From: Treponema sp. | GTDB taxonomy: Bacteria > Spirochaetota > Spirochaetia > Treponematales > Treponemataceae | Assembly (NCBI GenBank): GCA_018384055.1 | Contig: JAHAZL010000061.1 | Span: 1 to 53,823, forward strand | Direction of reading: 5' to 3' | DNA length: 53,823 bases | Part shown: positions 16,114-24,374 of the stretch, one piece after another | Numbering within the stretch: position 1 is the first letter of the stretch | Layout: each line of letters starts with the position of its first letter | Notes under the pieces: model-generated | Told to the model about the DNA's origin: nothing | What the model saw: only the letters and a program-made list of their open reading frames with translations | Database searches by the model: none | Program-made: the position numbers and the translations under genes

Positions 16114-18597
16114 ATGCAGAAATTTAATGTTACTGGAATGTCCTGTGCAGCCTGTTCTGCCAGAGTTGAAAAGTCTGTTTCAAAAGTGAATGGTGTCATA
16201 AAATGTTCAGTGAATCTTTTGGCCGGCTCCATGATAGTTGAAGGTTCTGCAACGGATACTGTAATCATCGAAGCCGTTGTCAAGGCAGGTTACGGTGCCT
16301 CCGTTCAAAGTGAAAATTCAATTGTAAAAAATAATGAAGGGGAATCCAAAGAAAAATCAGAGACATCTTTGCTTGCCCGTCGACTTCTTTCTTCCGTTGT
16401 GATTCTCCTTGCCTTGATGTACTTGACCATGGGGCATTTGATGCTTGGCCTTCCTTTGCCAGCTATGTTTGAAGCAAACAAAAGCCTTGCTTTCATTTTG
16501 CAGCCGATACTTGCTGCAGCTATAATGTTCATCAATAGAAAATTTTTTATCAGCGGCATAAAGGGAATGATAAACCTTGCACCAAACATGGATTCCCTCG
16601 TAGCCCTTGGTTCAGGTACTTCCTACATTTATTCCCTTTACATTCTATATAGAATTTTAATGCTGGAAAATGATTCCGGAGATCACCTTTATTTTGAAGG
16701 GGCAGCCATGGTGCTTGTCCTCATAACTGTAGGTAAATTCCTTGAATCCATTTCAAAGGGAAAAACTACAAGTGCCGTAAAGTCACTTATGAAACTTATG
16801 CCTGATTATGCTTTTGTGCTCCGTGACGGAAACGAAATAAAAGTTATGGCAGATGAACTTATTGCCGGTGATGTTGTAGTGGTTCGTGCAGGACAACAGA
16901 TTCCTGCAGATGGAACTGTAATTGAGGGCAACTGTTCAGTTGATGAATCTTCCCTTACAGGGGAAAGCCTGCCAGTTGAAAAGCCTGCCGGCACTCAGGT
17001 TTCTGCATCCACTCTCTGCCTCAATGGCTATGTAAAAATCCGTGCGGAAAAAACAGGAAAGGAAACTGGTTTTGCAAAAATCATAAATCTTGTAATGAAT
17101 GCATCTTCGGGGAAAGCTCCCGTGCAAAGAATAGCAGACAAGGTTTCAGGATTTTTTGTTCCCGTTGTTATTGGAATATCGGTTGTAACTTTCATTGTGT
17201 GGTTCCTTGCGGGAAAGGACCTTTTCTTTTCTTTGAATCGTGCCGTTAGTGTTCTTGTAATCAGCTGTCCGTGTGCCCTGGGACTTGCAACTCCTGTGGC
17301 AATTATGGCGGGCTGCGGTGTAGGAGCCAGAAAGGGAATCCTCTTTAAGACTTCTGCTGCCCTTGAAAATGCAGGTCGCATCAAGGCAATTGCTTTTGAC
17401 AAAACAGGAACCCTTACAAAAGGCATCCCTGAAGTTGCTGATATTCTGCCTCTGGATGGATCTGCTGCTGAAGAATTCCTGTTGCTTGCTGCAGCCGTTG
17501 AGAAAGGCAGCAGTCATCCCCTTGCTCAGGCGGTTTTAAAAAAAACTGAAGGAAGAATTGTTCCTGACGCAGTTGAGTTTGAAAATGTAACAGGTAGTGG
17601 AGTTTCTGCAATCGTAAAAGGAAAAAGAATTTTTGCCGGAAATGAATCTTTCATCTCATCAGTTTGCAAAGGAAATATACCTGAAGAAAAAATGGCTGAA
17701 CTTGGAAAAGAAGGTAAGACTCCTTTGGTTTTTGCCTCTGAAGATAAAATAATCGGAATAATTGCTGTTGCAGATTCCCTTAAGGAAGATGCGGTTTCTG
17801 CTGTAAAAGAGCTCGATGCCATGGGAATCAGAACGGCAATGATAACTGGGGATAATGAACTTACTGCCAGTGCCATTGCTTCCATTGCAGGAATAAAAAC
17901 AGTGTTTGCGGGAGTAAAGCCTGACCAGAAATCTGAAATCGTAAGCAGAATGAAGAAAGACTGGGGAAATGTAGCCATGACCGGTGACGGAGTAAATGAT
18001 GCCGTTGCCCTTACAAGTGCAGATACAGGCATTGCCATTGGGGCTGGAACTGATGTTGCAATAGATTCTGCAGATGTTGTGCTTGTAAACAGCCGCGTTA
18101 TGGATGCAGTGAATGCAATAAGGCTTAGTCAGAGCACTTTAAGGATAATCCATCAGAACCTTTTCTGGGCCTTCATCTACAATTTGATGCTGATTCCTCT
18201 AGCTGCGGGCCTTTGGTATCCTCTGTTTGGTTGGGCCCTTAATCCAATGCTTGCTTCAGCATGTATGAGCCTTTCAAGTTTCTGTGTTGTAACAAATGCC
18301 TTGAGGCTGAATTTGTTCAAAATGAAAAAATCAGTTAGAATAAGGGCCGAAAAATCTGAAAAAAATGGAAGTCCCGTTAAGGAGGAAAAAGAAAATATGG
18401 AAAAGACATTCAATGTAGAGGGAATGATGTGTTCTCGATGTGAAGCACATGTAAGGGAAGCTGTCGGAAAAATTGCAGGTGTAGCAGAAGTTGTTGCCGA
18501 TCACAATGCATCAAAGGTAACAGTAAAACTTTCTGCAGATGTTGATGATTCTGCAATCAAGGCAGCCATTGAAGGTGCAGGCTACAAGGTAAACTAA
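16114..18597 (+). CDS. copA: copper-exporting P1B-type ATPase with C-terminal CopZ-like domain
   Basis: An 827-aa membrane ATPase that pumps Cu(I) out of the cytoplasm. Order of parts: N-terminal metal-binding HMA domain (GMSCAAC, Cys 11 and 14), membrane helices, actuator with TGES, the intramembrane metal site CPC (Cys 385/387), phosphorylation motif DKTGTLT (Asp 429), SSHPLA, hinge TGDGVND, and last membrane helices ending near residue 730. A Lys/Glu-rich linker then leads into a second HMA domain (about 762-827, GMMCSRC, Cys 773/776). A C-terminal HMA is unusual; most CopA proteins carry theirs at the N-terminus. It is a single gene with its own terminator. Confidence 0.95.
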   Translation: MQKFNVTGMSCAACSARVEKSVSKVNGVIKCSVNLLAGSMIVEGSATDTVIIEAVVKAGYGASVQSENSIVKNNEGESKEKSETSLLARRLLSSVVILLALMYLTMGHLMLGLPLPAMFEANKSLAFILQPILAAAIMFINRKFFISGIKGMINLAPNMDSLVALGSGTSYIYSLYILYRILMLENDSGDHLYFEGAAMVLVLITVGKFLESISKGKTTSAVKSLMKLMPDYAFVLRDGNEIKVMADELIAGDVVVVRAGQQIPADGTVIEGNCSVDESSLTGESLPVEKPAGTQVSASTLCLNGYVKIRAEKTGKETGFAKIINLVMNASSGKAPVQRIADKVSGFFVPVVIGISVVTFIVWFLAGKDLFFSLNRAVSVLVISCPCALGLATPVAIMAGCGVGARKGILFKTSAALENAGRIKAIAFDKTGTLTKGIPEVADILPLDGSAAEEFLLLAAAVEKGSSHPLAQAVLKKTEGRIVPDAVEFENVTGSGVSAIVKGKRIFAGNESFISSVCKGNIPEEKMAELGKEGKTPLVFASEDKIIGIIAVADSLKEDAVSAVKELDAMGIRTAMITGDNELTASAIASIAGIKTVFAGVKPDQKSEIVSRMKKDWGNVAMTGDGVNDAVALTSADTGIAIGAGTDVAIDSADVVLVNSRVMDAVNAIRLSQSTLRIIHQNLFWAFIYNLMLIPLAAGLWYPLFGWALNPMLASACMSLSSFCVVTNALRLNLFKMKKSVRIRAEKSEKNGSPVKEEKENMEKTFNVEGMMCSRCEAHVREAVGKIAGVAEVVADHNASKVTVKLSADVDDSAIKAAIEGAGYKVN
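18378..18597 (+). other. internal ribosome-binding site and possible CopZ-like 66-aa product inside copA
   Basis: Within the linker, AAGGAGG (18379-18385) lies 11 nt before an in-frame ATG (18397). Starting there gives a complete HMA domain of 66 residues with GMMCSRC, the size of the free copper chaperone CopZ. Two explanations fit: a former copA-copZ pair fused by losing the stop codon, with the old start retained, or a gene that makes both fused and free chaperone. The sequence shows the site; use of it is inferred. Confidence 0.55.
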
Positions 18598-18620
18598 AAG
18601 TTTTTTACCTCTTTAAGATA

Positions 18621-18652
18621 CAGGCAGTTCTTTTGAATTGCCTGTTTTTTTT
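18621..18652 (+). terminator. terminator of copA
   Basis: CAGGCAGTTC (18621-18630) pairs with GAATTGCCTG (18635-18644) over a TTTT loop, followed by eight T. Confidence 0.92.
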
Positions 18653-18684
18653 GTCCCTGAAAGAATGCCGTTGGACACGAACAG

Positions 18685-18699
18685 AGGGGACAGACCCCT
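18685..18699 (+). repeat. fourth copy of the GGGGACAGACCCC palindrome
   Basis: AGGGGACAGACCCCT, identical in the core to the first copy in the galactosidase leader. It sits at the 3' edge of the decayed GGDEF gene. Confidence 0.85.
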
Positions 18700-18709
18700 A
18701 TGGATTCTA

Positions 18710-18912
18710 TTAATCCGCACTTACTATCTTGTTTTTGCCAGTTTCTTTACCATAATATAGCCGTTTGTCTGCAAATTTTTATACTTCGTTTGTTGCAAGG
18801 CTGTTCCCTTCCCCGGTGGGCAGTATCGCACAAATCTATCATTTTGTTCAGCATAAGGGAATTTTGTTATCATTTTGTTTGTAATTGCAAATAGAACAAG
18901 ATATTTCCTTGA
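18710..18912 (-). pseudogene. decayed C-terminal fragment of a GGDEF diguanylate cyclase
   Basis: Read on the minus strand the end is ADKRLYYGKETGKNKIV then SAD and stop (18710-18712), the conserved last helix of GGDEF proteins. Going upstream the same frame gives PTGEGNSLATNEV, interrupted by one TAA directly before KFADK, and further up the match moves to another frame (MITKFPYAEQNDRFV and LVLF), so there is also at least one frameshift. The catalytic loop is gone. The fragment fills most of the gene-free stretch 18598-19036 and its upstream edge touches the isomerase promoter. Confidence 0.75.
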
Positions 18913-18958
18913 CAAATAATCCTAGTGGTATTAGTATCAAGATGGCAACCGGTTGCCA
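18909..18958 (+). promoter_or_regulatory. isomerase promoter with LacI-type operator
   Basis: TTGACA (18909-18914), 17-nt spacer, TAGTAT (18932-18937), then the perfect palindrome TGGCAACCGGTTGCCA (18943-18958) across the expected transcription start. An AACCGGTT centre is typical of LacI-family operators. It differs from the operator of the galactoside locus, so another regulator, not seen in this window, should bind it. Confidence 0.82.
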
Positions 18959-19036
18959 AAAATAAAATTCCGGAAATCTTAGGACTCTGTTCAGGGGAAC
19001 AGAAAAAAATATATCCAATTAAGGAGCAAACACACT

Positions 19037-20542
19037 ATGGCAAAGTTTGAAAACATCCCAGATGTAAAACTTGGTATCATCGCAGTAAGCCGCGACTGTT
19101 TCGTAATCTCTCTTTCAGAAAAGAGAAGGGCAGCTATCGTAAAGGCTTTTGCAGGCAAAGGCGAACTCTATGAAGCAAAGACTACAGTAGAGAATGAAAA
19201 GGACATGCTTAAGGCTGTTGATGAAGTAAAGAACGCTGGATGTAACGCTCTTGTTGTATTCCTCGGAAACTTCGGTCCAGAAACACCAGAAACACAGATT
19301 GCACAGAAGTTTGACGGACCTTGCATGTTCGTAGCTGCTGCTGAAGAAACACAGAACGACCTCATCAACGGTCGTGGTGACGCATACTGTGGTATGCTCA
19401 ACTGCTCATACAACCTCAACCTCCGCAAGATTCCTGGAATCATTCCAGAATATCCAGTTGGAACAGCTGATGACATCGTAAAGATGATCGAAGAATTCAT
19501 CCCAGTTGCACGCGCAATCATCGGTCTTGCAAGCCTCAAGATCATCACATTCGGACCACGCCCACAGGACTTCTTTGCATGTAACGCACCAATCAAGGGT
19601 CTCTACGACATCGGTGTTGAAATCCAGGAAAACTCAGAACTTGACCTTCTCGTTGCATACCGCGCACACAAGGACGACAAGCGCATTGCAGACGTTGTTA
19701 AGGAGATGGAAGCTGAACTCGGTTCAAGCGGAAACAACTTCCCAGACCTTCTCCCACGCATGGCACAGTTTGAACTTACACTCCTTGACTGGGCAGAAGC
19801 AAACAAGGGATGCAAGAAGTACGTTGTATTCGCAGACAAGTGTTGGCCAGCATTCCCTAAGGAATTCGGCTTTGAACCTTGCTATGTAAACAGCCGCCTC
19901 GCTTCCCGCGGAATCCCAGTTGCTTGTGAAGTAGATATCTTCGGTGCCCTCTCTGAATACATCGGTACATGTATCTCTGGAACTCCAGTTACTCTCCTCG
20001 ACATCAACAACTCTGTTCCACAGGATATGTACGACGAAAGCATCAAGGGCAAGTTCTCTTACCCATATGTCCTCAACGACACATTCATGGCATTCCACTG
20101 CGGTAACACACCATTCTGCTGCATGAACAAGGCTTGCAACCCTGGCGTTAAGTTCCAGCTCATCCAGAACCGCCTCCTTGAAAACGGTGGTACACCAGAC
20201 TTCACACGCGGTACTCTCGAAGGAGACATCATGCCAGGTCCAATCACATTCTTCAGATTGCAGACAACTCCAGATACAAAGCTCCAGGCATACATTGCAC
20301 AGGGTGAAATCCTCCCAGTTGCAACACGCTCATTCGGTGGTATCGGTGTATTCGCAATTCCAGAAATGGGAAGATTCTACCGCCACGTTCTCATCCAGAA
20401 GAACTACCCACACCACGGTGCAGTTGCTTTCGGACACCACGGAAAGGCATTGTTCACATTGTTCAAGTACCTCAAGATTGCTGATGTTGCATACAACCAG
20501 CCAAAGGGAACATTGTACCCAACAGAAAATCCATTCAACTAA
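19037..20542 (+). CDS. L-fucose/L-arabinose isomerase family protein
   Basis: A 501-aa cytoplasmic aldose-ketose isomerase of the L-fucose isomerase superfamily. Candidate metal ligands are Glu 298 (CEVDIFG), Asp 322 (LLDINN) and His 467/468 (FGHHGKA), in the order seen in that family. True AraA is not present nearby, but a ribulokinase-like kinase, an AraD-like epimerase and a pentose/furanose importer are, so conversion of L-arabinose to L-ribulose is the likely role; another sugar such as fucose or xylose cannot be excluded. AAGGAG precedes the ATG. Codon use (CTC, CGC, AAC) marks it as very highly expressed. Control is probably through the operator at 18943. Confidence 0.85.
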   Translation: MAKFENIPDVKLGIIAVSRDCFVISLSEKRRAAIVKAFAGKGELYEAKTTVENEKDMLKAVDEVKNAGCNALVVFLGNFGPETPETQIAQKFDGPCMFVAAAEETQNDLINGRGDAYCGMLNCSYNLNLRKIPGIIPEYPVGTADDIVKMIEEFIPVARAIIGLASLKIITFGPRPQDFFACNAPIKGLYDIGVEIQENSELDLLVAYRAHKDDKRIADVVKEMEAELGSSGNNFPDLLPRMAQFELTLLDWAEANKGCKKYVVFADKCWPAFPKEFGFEPCYVNSRLASRGIPVACEVDIFGALSEYIGTCISGTPVTLLDINNSVPQDMYDESIKGKFSYPYVLNDTFMAFHCGNTPFCCMNKACNPGVKFQLIQNRLLENGGTPDFTRGTLEGDIMPGPITFFRLQTTPDTKLQAYIAQGEILPVATRSFGGIGVFAIPEMGRFYRHVLIQKNYPHHGAVAFGHHGKALFTLFKYLKIADVAYNQPKGTLYPTENPFN

Positions 20543-20544
20543 TG

Positions 20545-20624
20545 GTTCAATTAATCCCAAGAGGGATTAATTGAACTCGAGAATGCTACCTCGCAAAACG
20601 ACGCTCGGCTTAACGCATTCTCGA
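20545..20624. repeat. two perfect dyads after the isomerase gene
   Basis: First, a 14-bp stem (20545-20558 with 20563-20576) starting 2 nt after the stop codon. Second, a 10-bp stem TCGAGAATGC (20577-20586) with GCATTCTCGA (20615-20624) that encloses a small TCG/CGA hairpin. Neither has a T-run; they may stabilise the 3' end of an abundant mRNA. They lie in the 369-bp gene-free stretch 20543-20911. Confidence 0.7.
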
Positions 20625-20655
20625 CGGTTGTTTTCTATCTACATTAAAAAAAATT

Positions 20656-20688
20656 ATCCGCTTGCTTTCGGGCAGGCGGATTTTTTTT
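20656..20688 (+). terminator. terminator of the isomerase gene
   Basis: ATCCGCTTGC (20656-20665) pairs with GCAGGCGGAT (20672-20681, one G-T) and is followed by eight T. Confidence 0.9.
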
Positions 20689-20693
20689 ATCAT

Positions 20694-20765
20694 GTCATTG
20701 CCGGACTTGATCAGACAATCTCATTGTAGTGAAAAAATACGGTGGTCGAGCATGTCGAAACCGCC
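20694..20765. repeat. REP-like palindromes before the Rpn-type gene
   Basis: 20694-20723 reads GTCATTGCCGGACTTGATC and continues to an imperfect complement, ending CAATCTCA. 20741-20765 forms a hairpin (GGTGGTCGA against TCGAAACCGCC). The first resembles the widespread TCATTGCCGG intergenic repeat and is distantly like the cluster at 24192-24362. The rest of the stretch to 20911 shows only AT-rich DNA and no clear promoter. Confidence 0.6.
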
Positions 20766-20911
20766 AGTAGTAAACTATTTGGCAGTTGGTTCGGGACATT
20801 TTGTAAAAAATCTAAATTCTCCCTTGCTAACTGTCTCTTTTTGTTTTTTTCCGTTTATATTAATAATGACACCTAAAGCATTTCAGGTGAATTTATTATT
20901 CGGAGGAAAAC

Positions 20912-21835
20912 ATGGGGCAGTTTTCAAAGCCATGGGACGAACTGACAATCGCCGATAACTTCATTTTCTGCAAGGTGATGGAAAATGAAAGGATATGCAT
21001 GGGTGTTCTTGAAACTCTTCTTGGAATCAGCGTTGGACACATTGAATATCTTAAAACGGAAAATTCCCTGGAGAATTTCTACGACTCCCGTGGAATCAGA
21101 CTCGATGTTTATGTGAAGGATGCAGACAGAATTTTTAACATCGAGATGCAGACAGGCAATTACGACGACATGCTGCTTAGAGCGCGTTACTATCTGTCAT
21201 CCTCAGATGTGGCAACAACAAAAAGGCGTACAAAATTCAAGGATATCAGGGAAACCTACATTCTTTTCATCTGCAAGGACGATCCTTTTGGGGAAGGAAT
21301 TCCACGGTACACAAAAATTTCAAAGTTTCTTGAGACGGATAGAATTTCCTATGATGACAAAAGCCGAAATGTCTTTTACAATTGCAGTGCATGGGAGAAG
21401 GAAGGTAATCCCGAAGTCCGCGGAGTACTGAAATTCATCTATGGACTCAAACCCGATTCAAGTCTTGCACTTGAAATGGACGAAGCCGCTTCCCTTGCGA
21501 AACAGAAATCCGAGCTGGAGGACGAATACATGTATTTCAGTGACATATTGGAAGACGAAAAGGAAGAGGCCCGTGAAATCGGATTGGCTGAAGGACGAGC
21601 TAAAGGACTCAAAGAAGGACTTGCGGAGGGACGAGCTAAAGGGTTTGCGGAGGGACGTATGGAGGGACATGCAGAGGGACATGCAGAGGGTCATGCAGAG
21701 GGATTGGAGACCGGCCGCCACCAGCAAAAAATAGAATCTGCAAAAACTGCGATATCCCTGGGACTTTCCGAGCAGCAGGTTGTTGCCATCTCAGGGCTTT
21801 CTCCTGAAGAAATCAGAAAACTTATTGTGAATTAA
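20912..21835 (+). CDS. Rpn/PD-(D/E)XK nuclease-family protein (putative transposase-like)
   Basis: A 307-aa protein of the Rpn / PDDEXK transposase-like group. Residues about 8-215 are the nuclease part: the start MGQFSKPWDELTIADNFIF is typical, and the core shows GIRLDVYVKD followed by FNIEMQTG, matching the family's D...ExQ active site, then RARYYLS. Residues about 225-275 are a low-complexity helical tail of repeated EGRAKG/EGHAEG units, and the end SLGLSEQQVVAISGLSPEEI is a common closing motif. Rpn proteins cut DNA and promote RecA-independent recombination; no inverted repeats flank this gene. GGAGG lies 5 nt before the ATG. REP-like palindromes lie upstream. Confidence 0.88.
   Translation: MGQFSKPWDELTIADNFIFCKVMENERICMGVLETLLGISVGHIEYLKTENSLENFYDSRGIRLDVYVKDADRIFNIEMQTGNYDDMLLRARYYLSSSDVATTKRRTKFKDIRETYILFICKDDPFGEGIPRYTKISKFLETDRISYDDKSRNVFYNCSAWEKEGNPEVRGVLKFIYGLKPDSSLALEMDEAASLAKQKSELEDEYMYFSDILEDEKEEAREIGLAEGRAKGLKEGLAEGRAKGFAEGRMEGHAEGHAEGHAEGLETGRHQQKIESAKTAISLGLSEQQVVAISGLSPEEIRKLIVN
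21649..21706 (+). repeat. in-frame 12-bp tandem repeat in the Rpn-type gene
   Basis: Units of the form GGACATGCAGAG recur about three times between 21660 and 21703, preceded by diverged units. They encode GHAEGHAEGHAEG, and the unit length keeps the frame. A likely site of slippage. Confidence 0.8.
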
Positions 21836-21870
21836 AATTCCTAAGCTGCTCAAAGACTTTTTCGTAAAAA

Positions 21871-21900
21871 TTGCAATACCATCAAATCTACTGCTATAAT
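21871..21900 (+). promoter_or_regulatory. leaderless-type promoter of xthA
   Basis: TTGCAA (21871-21876), 18-nt spacer, TATAAT (21895-21900), then 7 nt to the ATG at 21908. No ribosome-binding site fits, so transcription should begin at or next to the start codon. Confidence 0.65.
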
Positions 21901-21907
21901 ATGAATT

Positions 21908-22666
21908 ATGAAAATCATCACTTGGAACGTTAACGGCATTCGCGCCGTAGAAAAAAAAGATTTCTGCAGCTGGCTTGCAAATTGCGGTGCAGATGTTGTC
22001 TGCATTCAGGAAACAAAGGCAAAGCCTGAACAGCTCAGCGAAAACCTTACGGCTCCTGCCGGTTACAAGGCATATTGGGCCAGTGCAGTAAAGGCTGGAT
22101 ATTCAGGTACAGCAATCTATTCAAAGAGTGAACCGGATAAAGTTGAAGTTTTGGGCGACGATCGTTTTGACAGCGAAGGCCGTGTCCTCATGGCATATTT
22201 CGGGAAACTTGTGGTAATCAGCGCATACTTTCCAAACAGCCAGGACAAGGGAGCTCGCCTTGATTACAAGCTTGCCTTCTGTGATGCAGTGCTAAAAAAA
22301 CTTGATGGCCTTGTTGCAGACGGATATGACATTGTTCTCTGCGGTGACTACAACATTGCCCACAAGGCCATAGATCTTGCAAATCCAAAGACAAACGAAG
22401 GCAATGCTGGATATCTTCCTGAAGAACGAGCCTGGATGGATAAATTCACCACAAGCGGTTATGTGGATACATTCCGCCATTTCTGTCAGGAACCAAAGAT
22501 GTATTCCTGGTGGAGCTACCGATTCCATGCCCGCGAAAAGAATGTAGGGTGGCGCATTGACTATGCCAACGTAAACGAACGCCTTCTTCCAAAAGTTAAA
22601 TCCTGCGTCATCAACAGCGATGTAATGGGCAGCGACCATTGTCCTGTTACCCTCGAACTTGAATAG
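21908..22666 (+). CDS. xthA: exodeoxyribonuclease III (AP endonuclease)
   Basis: A 252-aa DNA-repair enzyme of the ExoIII/APE1 family that cuts at abasic sites. Conserved motifs appear in order: ITWNVNGIRA, CIQETKA (metal-binding Glu), GDYNIAH (Asp/Asn), RIDYANV and GSDHCPV (catalytic Asp-His). Length matches the short ExoA form. No Shine-Dalgarno precedes it and a perfect -10 box lies 7 nt upstream. glpK follows after 13 nt and is probably on the same message, although the functions are unrelated. Confidence 0.96.
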   Translation: MKIITWNVNGIRAVEKKDFCSWLANCGADVVCIQETKAKPEQLSENLTAPAGYKAYWASAVKAGYSGTAIYSKSEPDKVEVLGDDRFDSEGRVLMAYFGKLVVISAYFPNSQDKGARLDYKLAFCDAVLKKLDGLVADGYDIVLCGDYNIAHKAIDLANPKTNEGNAGYLPEERAWMDKFTTSGYVDTFRHFCQEPKMYSWWSYRFHAREKNVGWRIDYANVNERLLPKVKSCVINSDVMGSDHCPVTLELE

Positions 22667-22679
22667 AATGTGGTCTCCC

Positions 22680-24161
22680 ATGGCAAAATACATAATGGCC
22701 CTTGATGCCGGAACTACAAGCAACCGATGCATTCTCTTTGACCACAGCGGAAAAATCTGCAGCGTGGCCCAAAAAGAATTCACCCAGATTTTTCCAAAGC
22801 CGGGCTGGGTTGAGCATGATGCCAATGAAATCTGGTCTACAATGATTGGTGTCGTTGCAGAAGCAATGGCTAAGGTAAACTGTGCAGAAAGCGACATTGC
22901 TGCCATGGGAATTACAAATCAGCGTGAAACAACAATTGTCTGGGACAAGGAAACTGGTGAACCAATATGCAATGCAATTGTCTGGCAGTGCCGCAGAACC
23001 AGCGAATACTGCGATGAGTTAAAAGCTAAAGGTCTTGTTGAAAAAATCAGAAGCAAGACGGGCCTTGTAATCGATGCCTATTTTTCCGCCACAAAGTTAA
23101 AGTGGATTCTTGATAATGTGGAAGGTGCCCGAGAAAAAGCCGAGCAGGGTAAGCTTCTTTTTGGAACTGTTGAAACCTGGTTCATCTGGAAGTTTACGAA
23201 CGGGAAGGTTCATGTAACGGATTATTCCAATGCATCAAGAACCATGATGTTCAACATAAATACCTTGCAGTGGGATGATGAAATTCTTTCGGAACTTAAC
23301 ATTCCAAAATCCATGTTGCCGGAAGCAAAGCCTTCAAGCTGCATTTACGGTTATACTTCAAGCGGAAACACTCCCATTGCAGGTGCGGCAGGTGACCAGC
23401 AGTCGGCCTTGTTTGGACAGACGTGCTTTAATGCGGGAGATGCAAAAAACACCTACGGAACAGGTGCATTCCTTTTGATGAACACCGGGGACAGACCTGT
23501 ATTTTCAAAGAACGGCCTTGTAACCACAATCGCCTGGGGGCTTGATGGAAAAGTGAACTATGCCCTTGAAGGTTCTGTCTTTGTTGCTGGAGCTGCAATC
23601 CAGTGGCTTCGCGATGAAATGCGTCTCATTGATTCTGCTGCAGATTCTGAATACATGGCAGGCAAGGTTGAAGATACCAACGGATGCTATGTTGTTCCGG
23701 CTTTTACAGGCCTTGGTGCTCCCCACTGGGATCAGTATGCACGTGGAACAATCGTAGGTCTTACTCGTGGTGTAAACAAATGCCACATCATCCGCGCTAC
23801 CCTGGAGTCCCTTGCCTATCAGGTGAACGATATTCTTCAGGCAATGCAGGCGGATTCCGGAATTAAACTTGCGGATCTTAAGGTTGACGGCGGTGCAAGT
23901 TCCAACAACTTCCTCATGCAGTTTCAGTCCGATGTATGCAATTCTCCTGTTGAACGCCCTGAATGTGTTGAAACTACAGCCATAGGGGCAGCCTATCTTG
24001 CAGGTCTTGCCGTTGGCTTCTGGAAAGATAAAAATGATGTAATGGCAAATTCAAAAATTGAAAGGACCTTTGTACCTGCTATGGATGATGAAAAAAGAAA
24101 TGCTCTTATCAAAGGCTGGAACAAGGCCGTCCGATGTGCCTTCAACTGGGCTAAGGAATAG
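22680..24161 (+). CDS. glpK: glycerol kinase
   Basis: A 493-aa FGGY-family kinase that makes glycerol 3-phosphate from glycerol and ATP. The N-terminus MAKYIMALDAGTTSNRC matches the family's start, ITNQRET and WQCRRT are the glycerol-contact segments, and GAAGDQQSALFGQ and GGASSNNFLMQFQSD belong to the ATPase core. I chose the ATG at 22680 because it gives the family's N-terminus; alternatives at 22668 (ATG) and 22659 (TTG) lack better ribosome-binding sites. No facilitator (glpF) or dehydrogenase (glpD) is adjacent. Confidence 0.95.
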   Translation: MAKYIMALDAGTTSNRCILFDHSGKICSVAQKEFTQIFPKPGWVEHDANEIWSTMIGVVAEAMAKVNCAESDIAAMGITNQRETTIVWDKETGEPICNAIVWQCRRTSEYCDELKAKGLVEKIRSKTGLVIDAYFSATKLKWILDNVEGAREKAEQGKLLFGTVETWFIWKFTNGKVHVTDYSNASRTMMFNINTLQWDDEILSELNIPKSMLPEAKPSSCIYGYTSSGNTPIAGAAGDQQSALFGQTCFNAGDAKNTYGTGAFLLMNTGDRPVFSKNGLVTTIAWGLDGKVNYALEGSVFVAGAAIQWLRDEMRLIDSAADSEYMAGKVEDTNGCYVVPAFTGLGAPHWDQYARGTIVGLTRGVNKCHIIRATLESLAYQVNDILQAMQADSGIKLADLKVDGGASSNNFLMQFQSDVCNSPVERPECVETTAIGAAYLAGLAVGFWKDKNDVMANSKIERTFVPAMDDEKRNALIKGWNKAVRCAFNWAKE

Positions 24162-24191
24162 TAATCTATGTGCAGCTTGTTTCCCGTTGCA

Positions 24192-24362
24192 TAGATTGCC
24201 ACGTTGTTATGCTCCTCGCGATGATACATCCGTCATTGGAAGCCGGAACAGCACGGCAATCCATTTCATGCACTTGCCTTACTGGCATAAGGATTGCTCA
24301 ATTTGTTCCGGATTATCGATGACACATCCGTCATTGCGAGCCGGAACAGCACGGCAATCCAT
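24192..24362. repeat. cluster of REP-like elements in alternating orientation
   Basis: Two direct copies, 24227-24264 and 24325-24362, differ at two of 38 positions and share GCCGGAACAGCACGGCAATC. Inverted relatives lie at 24192-24224 (GATTGCCACG...GCTCCTCGCGATGAT) and about 24291-24326 (GGATTGCTC...GTTCCGG...ATGACA). They fill the space between the convergent glpK and araD genes. Confidence 0.85.
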
Positions 24363-24374
24363 ATTCCGGGTTGC

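Noticed and set aside
21649..21706. Short tandem repeats considered as a CRISPR remnant
   Set aside because: Units are 12 bp, contiguous, in frame within a gene and have no spacers.
20912..21835. Rpn-type gene considered as part of an insertion sequence
   Set aside because: No terminal inverted repeats or target-site duplication were seen around it.
22292..22906. 204-aa open frame antisense to xthA and glpK
   Set aside because: Spans two confident genes on the opposite strand, with no recognisable domain.
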